DNA of 64,000 bases, from the NCBI GenBank assembly GCA_903896925.1, contig CAITZM010000020.1:1-64000 (forward strand). Reading direction: 5' to 3'. A program made the position numbers and the translations under genes. Each line of letters opens with the position of its first letter. Position 1 is the first letter of the stretch. This document shows positions 33,793-43,171 of this stretch, one piece after another. The notes under the pieces were generated by a model. That model saw nothing but the letters and a program-made list of their open reading frames with translations. It was not told the DNA's origin and did no database searches. This stretch comes from an uncultured Lentisphaerota bacterium (GTDB lineage Bacteria; Verrucomicrobiota; Kiritimatiellia; CAIQIC01).

Positions 33793-34431
33793 TCACCGCG
33801 CGGCGGGGGCGCGAAAGAAGATGTTCGTGCGCTGCTCGTCGGCAATGGTGCTGTCCGGGCCGTGGCCGGGGTAGACGCAGGTCGCGGATGGGAGCACCGC
33901 CAGCTTCTTCAGCGACTGCGTCAAGACGCGGCTGTCGCCGCCGGGCAGATCGGTGCGGCCCACCGTGCCCTGAAAGAGCGTGTCGCCGGTGAAAAGGGCC
34001 TGCTCCTGCGCCGCGAAATAGCAGACGCCGCCGGGCGTGTGGCCGGGCGTGGCGATGACGCGGAAGGCGAGGCCGGCGAGGTGCAGGTCCTCGCCGTCGC
34101 TGACGGTGTGCACCTCCGCGGGCGGTTTGCTGGGCGGAAAATAGAAAGGCGGCAGCGAGTTGCGCGGGGAGAAAGCCCAGCTCTGTTCCCCGGCGTGCAG
34201 GTAGACCGGCGCGGGGAAGGCTGCGAGCATGTTCTCCAGTCCGCCGATGTGGTCGGCGTGGCCGTGCGTCAGCAGGTAGGCGACGGGCTTGAGGCGGGCC
34301 GCGCGCAGGTGCTGCGTGAGCGTGTCGGCCTCCGCGCCGGGGTCGATCACCACGGCCTCCGTGCCGCCCGCGGCGCTGGCGATGTAGCAGTTCACTTCGT
34401 AGGGCCCGACGACGATGGTCTCGATTTGCAT
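33793..34431 (-). CDS. Metallo-beta-lactamase-fold hydrolase (glyoxalase II-like)
   Basis: The 212-aa hydrolase begins MQIETIVVGPYEVNCYI and shows AVVIDPGAEAD, the zinc motif LLTHGHADHIGG, ATPGHTPGGVCY, LFTGDTLFQGTVGRTDLPG and YPGHGPDSTI. This single-domain type covers hydroxyacylglutathione hydrolases and related thioesterases; the substrate cannot be told from sequence. The promoter (34438-34466) puts the -10 box six bases before the ATG, so the mRNA is probably leaderless. Confidence 0.88.
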   Translation of the reverse strand: MQIETIVVGPYEVNCYIASAAGGTEAVVIDPGAEADTLTQHLRAARLKPVAYLLTHGHADHIGGLENMLAAFPAPVYLHAGEQSWAFSPRNSLPPFYFPPSKPPAEVHTVSDGEDLHLAGLAFRVIATPGHTPGGVCYFAAQEQALFTGDTLFQGTVGRTDLPGGDSRVLTQSLKKLAVLPSATCVYPGHGPDSTIADEQRTNIFFRAPAAR

Positions 34432-34437
34432 GGCGCG

Positions 34438-34466
34438 AATCTCCGGTCTCCGCGCCGCGGTGTCAA
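34438..34466 (-). promoter_or_regulatory. Leaderless-type promoter of the metallo-hydrolase
   Basis: On the minus strand a perfect TTGACA (34466-34461), 17-bp spacer and GAGATT (34443-34438) are followed by only six bases before ATG 34431. No ribosome binding site could fit in the transcript. Confidence 0.65.
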
Positions 34467-34578
34467 GCACGGCGGCAGAAGGGGGCGCTTGGCCATCCGT
34501 GCAAGGATGGCCGCCGTCATGGAAAAGCAGCGCGCCGTTTTCGGTGGCATCCGGCCTTGCGGCTGCTATCCTCGCGGC

Positions 34579-35844
34579 ATGAAATATCTCTATCTTCTGC
34601 TGGTCATGACGGTGGCGGCGGGCGCGGCGGACTGGCCGCGCTTTCGCGGGCCGAACGGCGAGGGTCGCGGCGAGGCGGTCGGGGTGCCGGTGCCGTGGGC
34701 GACCAACGCGTACCGGTGGGTCGTCACGCTGCCGGGCGTCGGCCATGCTTCGCCGGTCGTGGTCGGGCCGCGGCTGTTTGTGACCTGCGGCGAAAACAGC
34801 AGCGCCAAGCGCATCGTCATCTGCCTCGACGCCGCGACGGGGGGCACGCTCTGGCAGCGCGAGTTCGCCTCCAAGCCCTTCACTCAAAACGGCGACAACA
34901 GCTATGCCTCGGCGACGCCGGCCGCCGACTCGAACGGGGTGGTGGTGGCGTGGACGACGCCGGAGGCCGTGACGCTGGTCGCGCTCGACAACGCCGGACG
35001 CGACGTCTGGCGGCGCGAGCTGGGCCGGTACGTCGGGATCCACGGCAGCGGGACTTCGCCGCTCATCGTCGACGACCTCGTCATCTACGACAACGACCAG
35101 GAAGACCCGGCGTCGCTGCCGCCGAGCGTCTACGCGAAGCCCGGCGCGCCGAAAAGCGCCGGGAAAAGTTTTGCCATCGCGCTCGACCGCCAGACCGGCG
35201 CAACGCGCTGGCAGCTGGATCTCCGCAGCAACCAGGCGGCCTACATTACGCCCTGCGTCCGCCGCACCGGCGACGGGAAAGCGGAACTTATCCTGACGGA
35301 CACCGCCCACGGTTTCACGGCGGTGGACGTGGCCACCGGCCGGAAGAACTGGGAATTGCCGGGCGTGTTCAAGGAGCGCTGTGTGGCCTCGCCCGTGCTC
35401 GCCGGCGACCTCGTCATCGCCACCGAGGGCCGCGGCAGCGCGGGCACGCGCTGCGTCGCGGCGCGGCCGGGCGCCAGCCCGCAGGTCGCCTACGAGCTGG
35501 CCAAGCCGGTGCCGCTGGTGCCGACGCCGCTGGTCGTGGGGGACCGGCTGTTTCTCTGCAGCGACCAGGGCGCGCTGACGTACGCGCGCGCCGCGACCGG
35601 CGAGGTGCTGTGGCGCGAACAGGTCAGCGGCAACTTCTACAGCTCGCCGGTCTGCGCGGACGGCCGGCTGTTCTGCGTCACCAAGCTCGGCGATGTGCTC
35701 GTCCTCGCCGCCGCCGACCGCTACGAGCTGCTCGCCCGCGTGCCGCTGGGCGAGAAATGCTACGCCACGCCGGCGCTCGCCAACGGCCTGCTCTACTTCC
35801 GCACCTACTCGCGCCTCTTCGCGCTCGGTGCTGCGCCGAAATGA
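34579..35844 (+). CDS. Secreted PQQ-like beta-propeller protein
   Basis: The 421-aa product has a signal peptide (MKYLYLLLVMTVAAGAADW) and starts with the typical WPRFRGPNGEG. Repeated propeller blades follow: VTCGENSSAKRIVICLDAAT, FAIALDRQTGATRWQLDL, FTAVDVATGRKNWELPG, YARAATGEVLWREQ. These PVC proteins are outer-surface or periplasmic binding propellers of unknown ligand, resembling BamB/PQQ dehydrogenase folds without the catalytic site. TATCCT (34567-34572) lies six bases before the ATG and there is no Shine-Dalgarno. Confidence 0.85.
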   Translation: MKYLYLLLVMTVAAGAADWPRFRGPNGEGRGEAVGVPVPWATNAYRWVVTLPGVGHASPVVVGPRLFVTCGENSSAKRIVICLDAATGGTLWQREFASKPFTQNGDNSYASATPAADSNGVVVAWTTPEAVTLVALDNAGRDVWRRELGRYVGIHGSGTSPLIVDDLVIYDNDQEDPASLPPSVYAKPGAPKSAGKSFAIALDRQTGATRWQLDLRSNQAAYITPCVRRTGDGKAELILTDTAHGFTAVDVATGRKNWELPGVFKERCVASPVLAGDLVIATEGRGSAGTRCVAARPGASPQVAYELAKPVPLVPTPLVVGDRLFLCSDQGALTYARAATGEVLWREQVSGNFYSSPVCADGRLFCVTKLGDVLVLAAADRYELLARVPLGEKCYATPALANGLLYFRTYSRLFALGAAPK

Positions 35845-35897
35845 TGGCGGCTCGCGGGTATGTTCACCCCCTTTTGATTGCTGACTTTGCGGTTGGG

Positions 35898-35928
35898 GCT
35901 CGCGGGGCTGGAAGCCCCGCCCACAAAG
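35898..35928. repeat. Palindromic repeat, family C copy 1
   Basis: GCGGGGCTGGAAGCCCCGC forms a stem-loop flanked by CCCACAAAG. Related copies occur at 41292-41320 (reverse orientation) and 54873-54902. Confidence 0.75.
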
Positions 35929-36043
35929 AAAGGCAAATTCGATGGGTGTTTGTTGACGATGCGCGGTGGTAGCTGAATTTTTCACCCGCAGCCGGTATCC
36001 CGCACCCGCATCTGGTAGCGCCGTTGTGGCGCGCGGTTTGGGG

Positions 36044-36071
36044 TGGCAACCGGCGGTCCGGCTGGTATAGT
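36044..36071 (+). promoter_or_regulatory. Leaderless-type promoter of phoH
   Basis: TGGCAA (36044-36049), 16-bp spacer and TATAGT (36066-36071), nine bases before ATG 36081, with no ribosome binding site between. Confidence 0.6.
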
Positions 36072-36080
36072 TGCGGCGCG

Positions 36081-37376
36081 ATGAAAAAAACCTACGTGCT
36101 CGATACCAATGTGTTGCTCCACGACCCCACCGCCTACCACCACTTTGAAGACAACGATGTGGTCATCCCGCTGAAGGTCATCGAGGAGATCGATTCGTTC
36201 AAGCGCGACATGACCGAGCTGGGGCGCAACGCGCGCCAGGTCTCACGGACGCTCGACGATATGCGCGTGAAGGGCCACCTCGCCAACGGCGTCACGCTGG
36301 AGGGTGGGGGGCTGCTGCGCATCGCCTTTCCGCGCACCGACGATCCCCTGCACGCCGCGGGTTCGGCCGACGACCAGATCCTGCGGATGGCGATGGAAGT
36401 CCAGCGCGCCGCGCCGCAGCAGCCGTGCATCGTGGTCAGCAAGGACATCAACCTGCGGCTCAAGGCCGACGCGATCGGGCTGAAGGCCGAGGACTACGAG
36501 ACCGACCGCGTGGACCTGGATGAACTGTACACCGGGCAGGGCGAGAAGCTGCTGCCGGCCGCGGCGCTCGAGGCGATCCGGCAGGGCAAGAAGTTCCCGG
36601 TCGAGGATCCGCAGCTCTATGCGAACCAGTACCTGCTGGTGCGCGACGAGACCGACAAGAGCCGCAGCGTGCTCGCGCGCTACGACGCCGAGGCGAAAGC
36701 GCTGGTGCCGCTGATCGGCATCCCGGAGGAACTGCGCCAGGTCCAGCCGCGCAACAAGGAGCAGTACTTCGCGATGGACGCGCTGCTCAACGACGCCATC
36801 AAGGTCGTCACCATCATCGGCAAGGCCGGCACCGGCAAGACGCTGCTCGCGGTCGCCGCGGGCCTCTACAAGGTTTTCAACACGAAGCTCTATCGGAAAA
36901 TGCTCGTCAGCCGCCCGACGTTTGCCATGGGCAAGGACATCGGTTTCCTGCCCGGCACGGTCGAAGAAAAACTGAACCCCTGGATGTCGCCGATCTTCGA
37001 CGCGCTCGACCTGCTGGCCGATGGTCAGAACCCGATCCGCCGCGGCAAGGACGGCCTCGACGAGGGCGGCCGCATCAGCATCGAGGCGCTCACCTACATC
37101 CGCGGCCGCAGCATCCCGCGGCAGTTCATGATCGTGGACGAGGCGCAGAACCTGACCCCGCTGGAGGCCAAGACCGTGCTCACGCGCGTGGGGCCCGGCA
37201 CCAAGATCATCCTCACCGGCGACATCTACCAGATCGACAACCCCTACGTGGACAGCATGTCCAACGGCCTCTCCACCGTGGCGCAGAAATTCAAATCCTA
37301 CGGCATCGCCGCCCACATCCTGCTGAGCAAGGGCGTCCGCTCCGAGGTCGCCGAGCTCGCCGCGAATCTGTTGTGA
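36081..37376 (+). CDS. PIN-PhoH family protein (PhoH2-type RNA helicase/RNase)
   Basis: The 431-aa product has an N-terminal PIN ribonuclease domain (residues ~1-140; YVLDTNVLLHDP, VVIPLKVIEEIDSFK) and a C-terminal PhoH ATPase (~225-431; Walker A GKAGTGKT 247-254, FLPGTVEEK, MIVDEAQNLTPLEAKTVLTR, ILTGDIYQID). PhoH2 proteins unwind and cut RNA. Start ATG 36081 is downstream of the -10 box; the 19-codon frame extension upstream would lie before the predicted transcription start. Confidence 0.93.
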   Translation: MKKTYVLDTNVLLHDPTAYHHFEDNDVVIPLKVIEEIDSFKRDMTELGRNARQVSRTLDDMRVKGHLANGVTLEGGGLLRIAFPRTDDPLHAAGSADDQILRMAMEVQRAAPQQPCIVVSKDINLRLKADAIGLKAEDYETDRVDLDELYTGQGEKLLPAAALEAIRQGKKFPVEDPQLYANQYLLVRDETDKSRSVLARYDAEAKALVPLIGIPEELRQVQPRNKEQYFAMDALLNDAIKVVTIIGKAGTGKTLLAVAAGLYKVFNTKLYRKMLVSRPTFAMGKDIGFLPGTVEEKLNPWMSPIFDALDLLADGQNPIRRGKDGLDEGGRISIEALTYIRGRSIPRQFMIVDEAQNLTPLEAKTVLTRVGPGTKIILTGDIYQIDNPYVDSMSNGLSTVAQKFKSYGIAAHILLSKGVRSEVAELAANLL

Positions 37377-37387
37377 GGGGTGGGGTG

Positions 37388-37405
37388 GTCCTTCGGATGA
37401 AGGAC
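37388..37405 (+). terminator. Hairpin after phoH
   Basis: GTCCTTC-GGAT-GAAGGAC is a perfect 7-bp stem 12 bp after the phoH stop, followed by GCTCATTTGTTG. The T-tract is weak, so termination is plausible but not certain. Confidence 0.45.
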
Positions 37406-37501
37406 GCTCATTTGTTGCGCTTGGCCACGCACAGTGGGAGCAGCGGATCGATCTGCTCACCGCAGGCACTAAGGTCCCAATACCAGTGCGTGAAAATTTC
37501 T

Positions 37502-37585
37502 TGTGGGCGGGAGCTCCTGCTCCCGCGAGATTGAACCCAAGCTGATGCACGCGGGAGCTGGAACTCCCGCCCACGAGAAGCTACA
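37502..37585. repeat. Paired palindromic repeats, family D
   Basis: GTGGGCGGGAG followed by CTCCTGCTCCCGC is mirrored 50 bp on by GCGGGAGCTGGAACTCCCGCCCAC. Each half is itself a hairpin and the two halves are inverted relative to each other. The rest of the 37406-37709 gap shows no gene. Confidence 0.7.
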
Positions 37586-37709
37586 TGGCCTGCCAGGATC
37601 ACCGATCCCGGGTACAGCAACACACGCATGCTATAACCGGGTAGCTGCCCCAGCGATCCAGCGCCTTGAGCGCGAAAATACGTCGTGAGCTTTTCCAAAC
37701 CAGCAGCCC

Positions 37710-38459
37710 CTACTTCGCTCTGCCTTCCGCCGCCCAGTGCATCGCGTTGAGCAGCAGCGCCTGGTAGTTGGGGTTCTGCCACGCCTTTTCGTCGTGGCCG
37801 AAAATCAGGTAGCAGACGCGGCTCTTGCCGTAGGTCTTGGTCCACGCGATGTCGTGGCCGCACTTGGGATGATCGGTCGTCAGCAGCACGTGCGACTCCG
37901 GCGCGACATAAAAGTTGCCGTAGGTCTCGTCGTGAATGCTGAAAGCCTTGACGCCGCGCGTAACGGGATGCTCCGTGTCCACCACCTTCACAGCTATTTC
38001 CTGGCCGTGATCGTAGGAGCTCTTGGCGTAGTCCTTCCCGCCGATGGCCTCTGCCTTGTGCAGGTAGTGGCCGCCGATGATGTTCCAGTATTCCCGCCAG
38101 CCATCGTGCGCGCCGAGCGTGTGGTGCGTGGGGACCAATCCGATACCGGTGTTTGCGAGCTCGACGAACGCCTTCTGTTGTTCCGGCGTGAAGCCCTTGA
38201 CCATGTCGTAGAACACGACCACGTCGAATTCCTTTTCCAGCCCCGGCTTGAGCATATCGGCCTGCTTCGGCAGCACGCACTTGGCGTAGGTGACGCCGGG
38301 CAGCTTGTCCCACACCGCGAAGAACGCATTGGTATTGAACGCGTGTCCGCCGTAGGTCACCAGCACGCGCAGCGGTTTTGTCGGGGGCGTGCTGGTATCG
38401 GCGGCCTGCAGTGCCAGTGTCGCGGCCAGCAACAGCGTGAGCATTATTCGTGAGAGCAT
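37710..38459 (-). CDS. Secreted ThuA-domain protein
   Basis: The 249-aa product has a signal peptide (MLSRIMLTLLLAATLALQAA) and a ThuA/trehalose-utilisation fold, a class-I glutamine-amidotransferase-like domain: VLVTYGGHAFNTNAFF, DVVVFYDM, THHTLGAHDGW, DTEHPVTRGVKAF, and YGKSRVCYLIFGHDEKAW. These are abundant in PVC sugar-degradation loci and are thought to bind or modify sugars; the activity is not established. It lies 27 bp downstream of the GH5 gene and probably shares its transcript. Confidence 0.88.
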   Translation of the reverse strand: MLSRIMLTLLLAATLALQAADTSTPPTKPLRVLVTYGGHAFNTNAFFAVWDKLPGVTYAKCVLPKQADMLKPGLEKEFDVVVFYDMVKGFTPEQQKAFVELANTGIGLVPTHHTLGAHDGWREYWNIIGGHYLHKAEAIGGKDYAKSSYDHGQEIAVKVVDTEHPVTRGVKAFSIHDETYGNFYVAPESHVLLTTDHPKCGHDIAWTKTYGKSRVCYLIFGHDEKAWQNPNYQALLLNAMHWAAEGRAK

Positions 38460-38486
38460 GTCATTCCCTTTCTATGGTTGATGATT

Positions 38487-39497
38487 TTATTTCTTGGTGC
38501 CTGGCGGGATCAATGCGTGCAATATCGGCTCGACGAACGCGTCGCGCTTCATGTCCCAGAGGATGAAGTCCCCGTCGAACTGCCAGTAGCCCCAGCTCCA
38601 GCCGCGCGCCTCGGCGGCGCGCGCGACGGCGTCGGTATAGCGGATGCGCGAGTCCATGGGCGCCTTGTCGTAGGCCCCGAATTCGCCGAGGTAGATCGGG
38701 CGCTGGTGCGCCTTGGCCCAGGCGGCTACCTTGTCGAAGTTGGCATTCAGCGTCGCACGATCCTTTTCGGCGGCGGGCCAGGCGATGTCGTGTTTGTCCT
38801 GCTGCCCCGCCCAGGAGGCGCCCTGGTGCGTGAAGCTCATCGGGATGTAATAATGCACCGTCACGATCAGGTGGCGATCGTTCTCCGGCAGTACCAGCTC
38901 GTTGAGATGATCCACCGAGTTCCAGAAGGCCGGGCCGACGATGACCGGTCGGGTCGGGTTCTGCTCGCGGATGATGGAGAGCGCCTCGGCGAGGTAGCTG
39001 TTCCACAGCGCGGGCGTCATTTTCTTGTTCGGCTCGTTGAGGATCTCGAACAGGACGTTGTCCGGCGCGTGGGCACAGTGCGCGGAGAGCTGCTTCCAGA
39101 AGGCGAGGAACTGCGCCTTGTGGCCCGCGGCGTCCTCGCCCATTTTTTGAAACTCGTGGAAATCGAGGATGACCATCAGCTTCTGTGCCGACGCCTCGTG
39201 CACGGCCCAGTCGAGTGTCTTCCACCAGCTCTCCGGCAGCGCCCACTGCTTGTCGGCCTGCATGTAGCGGAACGGGTGGATGTTGATGCGGACATTCTGG
39301 AAGCCCGCCTCGTGGAGCGCGGCGAAATGCTTGGCCTGGAAGTGGGCCTGGTCGAAACTTTTCCAGATCGGGTCGTAACCGATGATGTTCACGCCGCGCC
39401 CGAGCTGCTGGTTCACCGCGAACACATCCTCCGCCCGCGCCGGCCACGCCGCCGCCAGCACCGCACCCGCCACCCACAGCCACAGCCCTGTTCTCAT
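38487..39497 (-). CDS. Secreted GH5-family glycoside hydrolase (cellulase-like)
   Basis: The 336-aa product has a signal peptide (MRTGLWLWVAGAVLAAAWPARA) and a TIM-barrel of family GH5. It contains GRGVNIIGYDP, FQNVRINIHPFR, the acid/base Glu155 in EILNEPN, VHYYIPM, and the nucleophile Glu272 in IYLGEFGAYD. A beta-1,4-glucan or mannan substrate is likely. AAGGGA precedes ATG 39497. Downstream ThuA-domain gene suggests a small polysaccharide-use unit. Confidence 0.9.
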   Translation of the reverse strand: MRTGLWLWVAGAVLAAAWPARAEDVFAVNQQLGRGVNIIGYDPIWKSFDQAHFQAKHFAALHEAGFQNVRINIHPFRYMQADKQWALPESWWKTLDWAVHEASAQKLMVILDFHEFQKMGEDAAGHKAQFLAFWKQLSAHCAHAPDNVLFEILNEPNKKMTPALWNSYLAEALSIIREQNPTRPVIVGPAFWNSVDHLNELVLPENDRHLIVTVHYYIPMSFTHQGASWAGQQDKHDIAWPAAEKDRATLNANFDKVAAWAKAHQRPIYLGEFGAYDKAPMDSRIRYTDAVARAAEARGWSWGYWQFDGDFILWDMKRDAFVEPILHALIPPGTKK

Positions 39498-39577
39498 GAG
39501 GTTTCCCTTGCACGCCGAAGTTCGCGCAAGAATACGCGCCGCCCGCCCGCTGTCCAGCCTGCAAACGACGCGAGGAC

Positions 39578-39612
39578 GAACAACGAACACCGAACATCCA
39601 ACATCGAATCCG
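39578..39612. repeat. Single-arm heptamer repeat
   Basis: GAACAAC, GAACACC, GAACATC, CAACATC and GAAT form one arm of the same heptamer family found between murG and murC. No opposite arm is present. Confidence 0.75.
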
Positions 39613-39675
39613 GCTTCGCCAGGAGGCTTCGCCGGGCCAAGCATCGACGTTTGGAGGGTGGAGTGCGGGTAAACC

Positions 39676-39703
39676 TTGGAAAATCGGGGCGGGCCGCTAT
39701 GAT
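39676..39703 (+). promoter_or_regulatory. Leaderless-type promoter of the peptidase-like gene
   Basis: TTGGAA (39676-39681), 16-bp spacer, TATGAT (39698-39703); seven bases then separate the -10 box from ATG 39711. Confidence 0.65.
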
Positions 39704-39710
39704 GCGCGCG

Positions 39711-40988
39711 ATGCAAATTTGGAAGCTCAGTATGGTGGCGCTGGTGCTGGCGCACGCGGCGGTGGGCGCGGCGCCGCAGCTGCCGGCGACGGCGACCCTG
39801 GTCAAGACGAGCCACTTCCGTGTCACCGGCCCCGATGCGGGGGTGAACTCCGTCATTGCCAGCTACGCCGAGAGCGCGCTGGCGAACGCCGCGCAGCTCA
39901 CCGGCCTCCCGGTCAGCTCCGACCGCTTCCTGCCGATGCGCATCGAAATCCTCTCCGACTCGAACCGGCCGGAGCAGCGGGTGACCCGCTATCAGCGCTT
40001 GAGCGAAGGCATGCTGGATCAGCGCATCCGGGTGCTCAATCCGGTCCGTGTCGACACAGAGGACTTCCTGGAAGCGCTCTGCTGGCTGGCGCTCAACCGC
40101 CTGGCGGTGCAGCAACAGACGTACCTGGTGATGCCCGCGCCGCCGCAGGTGCCGGAGTGGCTGGCGGTGGGCCTCGCACAGAATCTGTTTCCGCAATACT
40201 CGCAGCGTAACCGGCAGGTGGCCCTCCAGCGCTGGCGGGCGGGCCGGGCGACGCGCTTCGCCGAGATCCTCACCTGGCGCCTGCTGCCGGAAGGACGCTG
40301 GGCCGACAAGGCCCTCTGCGGCGAAGCCATCGAGTTCCTCTTTGCCGCGCCCGACCGCACCGCGCTGCTCGCCGCCCTGCTGGAGCGCGCCGTGGCCGGC
40401 CGGGAGCTGTCCGCCGACTGGCTCGCGCCGCGGCTGGGCGCACCGGATGTGCGCGCGCTCGAGAAGCAGTGGGACCTCTGGGTGTTGCACTGGGAGGGCA
40501 CCGTGCAGAACTTCGGCGCCCTCACGCGGCAGAACACCGATGCCTTGCGCGAGCTGCTGCACGTGGATCCGGCCGCCTATGGCTTCACGGCCCTGTCCGC
40601 CTCCGTGCGGTTGACCCCGCAGGACTTCATCACGCGCCGCAAGGAGGTGGTGATCCGCCGGCTGGCGGAACAGGTGAGCACGGCGGTCCAATCCTCCGGC
40701 CTCGGCCGGCCGCCGGAGTACCAGCTCGTGCTGGGCGCCTGGGGCGAGTATTTCGACGAGGTGGCCAACGTCCCGCCCAAGGGCTGGCGCCGGTTCTTCC
40801 ATCGCGCCGCCAACGAGAAACAACTGCGCGCGTTCCTCGCCGTTGCGGAGGGCCAGCTCGCCGCGATCGAGCAGACGCTCGACCGGCGCCGCGACTACAT
40901 GGCCGAGTTCGAGAAGAAGCTGCGCACGCGCCAGACCGTGGCGCCCGCCCCGACCAATGCCGCCCCGGTTGCACCCCGGCAGCCGTGA
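39711..40988 (+). CDS. Exported protein, degenerate peptidase-MA-like
   Basis: The 425-aa product has a signal peptide (residues 1-20). The layout recalls gluzincin peptidases of the MA-like type: an N-terminal TSHFRVTG strand, then a helix where HExxH is expected (ALCWLALNR, 122-130), followed by the downstream partner motif VPEWLAVGLAQNL (147-159; WLxEGLAxY in active members). Both the zinc histidines and the Glu are missing, so it is probably non-catalytic. The C-terminal third is helical (ending in a coiled coil, AIEQTLDRRRDYMAEFEKKL). ATGs at 39699 and 39702 are in frame but fall within the -10 box. Confidence 0.5.
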   Translation: MQIWKLSMVALVLAHAAVGAAPQLPATATLVKTSHFRVTGPDAGVNSVIASYAESALANAAQLTGLPVSSDRFLPMRIEILSDSNRPEQRVTRYQRLSEGMLDQRIRVLNPVRVDTEDFLEALCWLALNRLAVQQQTYLVMPAPPQVPEWLAVGLAQNLFPQYSQRNRQVALQRWRAGRATRFAEILTWRLLPEGRWADKALCGEAIEFLFAAPDRTALLAALLERAVAGRELSADWLAPRLGAPDVRALEKQWDLWVLHWEGTVQNFGALTRQNTDALRELLHVDPAAYGFTALSASVRLTPQDFITRRKEVVIRRLAEQVSTAVQSSGLGRPPEYQLVLGAWGEYFDEVANVPPKGWRRFFHRAANEKQLRAFLAVAEGQLAAIEQTLDRRRDYMAEFEKKLRTRQTVAPAPTNAAPVAPRQP

Positions 40989-41394
40989 AGCCGCAGTTCG
41001 CGTCACGTTTGGGTTGGGAGTAAAAGATTGCGATGCGGGTGAAGGGTCGTTTCGAGTGGTCTTTTTCTTTTCGTGGCGGACGCCGCAGGCGCGGCGTCCC
41101 TACCAAACGCGGGGCTGTCTTGGGGTAGGGACCGCGCGCCGTGCGGTCCGCCATGCAGCCTGAACCAACTCCACTAAAATTCCGCGGTGTCCTGCTGCAG
41201 CGGACTCGCCCCTTCGACAAGATCGGGGCGGGTCAGCTCGCAACAGGCGCGGCATCCCCGCCACCCGTCAACCGAAAAGCGTCCGGCCGTTGTGGGTGGG
41301 GCTTCCAGCCCCGCGAAAGCAACTGCAACACAACCGCGCGCCGCGTTCTGACGAACGCGGCTGTGGCGTTTTGAGGACGAGGACGAAAAAAGGC
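40989..41394. repeat. Intergenic palindromic repeats
   Basis: No gene is seen in these ~400 bp. Stem-loops include GACGCCGCAGGCGCGGCGTC (41079-41098), GGACCGCGCGCCGTGCGGTCC (41128-41148), a family C copy (41292-41320) and a perfect CCGCGTTC-TGAC-GAACGCGG (41341-41360). The last may terminate the plus-strand gene. Confidence 0.65.
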
Positions 41395-41428
41395 AAAAAA
41401 AAGGGCGTCCTTCCGTCGAAGGACGCCC
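41395..41428 (-). terminator. Rho-independent terminator of the TrpB-like gene
   Basis: A perfect 11-bp stem (GGGCGTCCTTC / GAAGGACGCCC) with a 4-base loop is followed on the minus strand by eight T, GCC and six T. It ends 22 bp after the trpB2 stop codon. Confidence 0.9.
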
Positions 41429-41449
41429 CACAGCAGACGCTACTGCGCC

Positions 41450-42757
41450 TCACGCATTATTGAGGTGGCCGGAGAAGTAGGCGTCGTAGGCGGTCATGTC
41501 CATCATGCCGTGGCCGGAGAGGTTGAACAGGATCACCTTCTTCTCGCCGGTCTCGCGCGCCTTGACCGCCTCGTCGATCGCCGCGGCGATCGCGTGCGAG
41601 GATTCCGGCGCGGGCACGATGCCCTCGGTGCGCGCGAAGGTGACGGCGCTCTCGAAGACCTTGACCTGGTGGTAGGCCACGGCCTCGATCAGGCCGAGCT
41701 TGTAGAGATGGCTGACCGTCGGGGCCATGCCGTGGTAGCGCAGCCCGCCCGCGTGGATCTTCGGCGGCATGAAGTCGTGGCCGAGCGTGTACATCATCAT
41801 CAGCGGCGTCAGCCCCTCGGTGTCACCGAAGTCATAGCGGAGTTCGCCCTGCGTCAGCGAGGCGCACGAGGCCGGCTCGACGGCGATGATGCGGGTCTTG
41901 CGCTTGTCGACGAGGTTCTCGCGGACGAACGGGAAGGCGATGCCCGCGAAGTTGCTGCCGCCGCCGACGCAGCCGATGACCACGTCCGGCCGCTCGCCGG
42001 CCATTTCCATCTGCTGGATGCTCTCCTGCCCGATCACCGTCTGGTGCATGCAGACATGGTTGAGCACGCTGCCGAGCGCGTACTTCGTGCCCGGGTTGTG
42101 GACGGTGTCCTCGATCGCCTCGCTGATGGCGATGCCGAGGCTGCCGGGGCAGTCCGGATCGGCGTGGTGGACCTTGCGGCCGTATTCGGTCTGATCGCTC
42201 GGGCTGGGGTAGACGGTGGCGCCCCATGCCTGCATCATCATCTTGCGGTAGGGCTTCTGGTGGTAGCTCACCTTGACCATGTAGACGCGGCACTCGATGC
42301 CGAAGAGCTGGCAGGCGAGCGCGAGCGAGCTGCCCCACTGGCCGGCGCCGGTTTCCGTGGCGAGCCGCTTCGTGCCGGCGACCTTGTTGTAATAGGCCTG
42401 CGGGATGGCCGTGTTCGGCTTGTGGCTGCCCGCCGGGCTGGCGCCCTCGTACTTGTAGTAGATGTGCGCCGGCGTCTGTAGCGCCTTCTCCAGCCGCACG
42501 GCGCGCATCAGCGGGGTGGGGCGCCACAAGGCGTAGATGTCGCGGACTTCCTCGGGGATGGCGATGTGGCGCTCGGGGCTCATCTCCTGCATCACGAGGT
42601 TTTCCGGGAAGATCGCGAGCATGTCCTGGAGGGAAACCGGCTGCTTGGTGCCCGGATGCAGCGGCGGCGGCATCGGTTCGGGCAGGTCGGCGGCGATGTT
42701 GTACCACTGCTGCGGGATGTCCGCCTGCGTCAGATCGAAACGAGTTTTCTGTGACAT
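41450..42757 (-). CDS. TrpB-like PLP enzyme (TrpB2 type)
   Basis: The 435-aa PLP-dependent synthase belongs to the TrpB2 group, which couples indole and serine to tryptophan or salvages indole. The PLP lysine is Lys113 in [22 protein letters not shown], the glycine-rich phosphate loop [11 protein letters not shown] and [12 protein letters not shown] are typical. Length exceeds TrpB1 (~400) as expected for TrpB2. No trpA neighbour is present, which is normal for TrpB2. AGGAG precedes the ATG. Confidence 0.93.
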   Translation of the reverse strand: MSQKTRFDLTQADIPQQWYNIAADLPEPMPPPLHPGTKQPVSLQDMLAIFPENLVMQEMSPERHIAIPEEVRDIYALWRPTPLMRAVRLEKALQTPAHIYYKYEGASPAGSHKPNTAIPQAYYNKVAGTKRLATETGAGQWGSSLALACQLFGIECRVYMVKVSYHQKPYRKMMMQAWGATVYPSPSDQTEYGRKVHHADPDCPGSLGIAISEAIEDTVHNPGTKYALGSVLNHVCMHQTVIGQESIQQMEMAGERPDVVIGCVGGGSNFAGIAFPFVRENLVDKRKTRIIAVEPASCASLTQGELRYDFGDTEGLTPLMMMYTLGHDFMPPKIHAGGLRYHGMAPTVSHLYKLGLIEAVAYHQVKVFESAVTFARTEGIVPAPESSHAIAAAIDEAVKARETGEKKVILFNLSGHGMMDMTAYDAYFSGHLNNA

Positions 42758-42792
42758 GATTCGCTCCTGTTGTTTCTGAAAACGGCGCGCGG

Positions 42793-42821
42793 AGTCTATG
42801 CAAACTCCCGCGCCGCGTCAA
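42793..42821 (-). promoter_or_regulatory. Promoter of the TrpB-like gene
   Basis: Minus strand TTGACG (42821-42816), 17-bp spacer, TAGACT (42798-42793); the leader carries AGGAG before ATG 42757. Confidence 0.75.
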
Positions 42822-42871
42822 CGCGCCGTTGCGGCGGCGTTAAATTATTCCCAAAGGTGGCCTGCGTAGGT

Positions 42872-43045
42872 CTGTAGGCCGAGTCTCTCACCTGAGGCGG
42901 ACAAGCCGGCTCGGCGCACCCGCACACCGCCTGCCCGTACACCCGCGCGATAGCCGCACTCTGTATCCTGTCGTTGCGGTTCACCCGTTCGTTCCGCGTG
43001 CCGAACACAGTGGGCGCAGCAAGCTGCGCCCCTACAGGACAGACA
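42872..43045. repeat. Dispersed repeat block B, copy 1
   Basis: The block begins GTAGGCCGAGTC and ends with the hairpin GGGCGCAGCAAGCTGCGCCC plus CTACAGG. It is ~175 bp and closely matches 47887-48060 and 50571-50724. Confidence 0.85.
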
Positions 43046-43171
43046 GCTGGAATGGGGGGGGGGCAGGACAGCAGATGTGCTGCGCCCCGCCAACTCCACC
43101 GCCCGAAAGAAGGTCATCTGTTGTGCCCCGACTCCGCACATATGGAAATGGTCAAAGCTGGTGCCTTCTTC

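Noticed and set aside
38478..41006. Overlapping ~840-codon frames on both strands
   Set aside because: Each real gene occupies only part (38487-39497 minus, 39711-40988 plus); the rest is Arg/His-rich antisense sequence without motifs.
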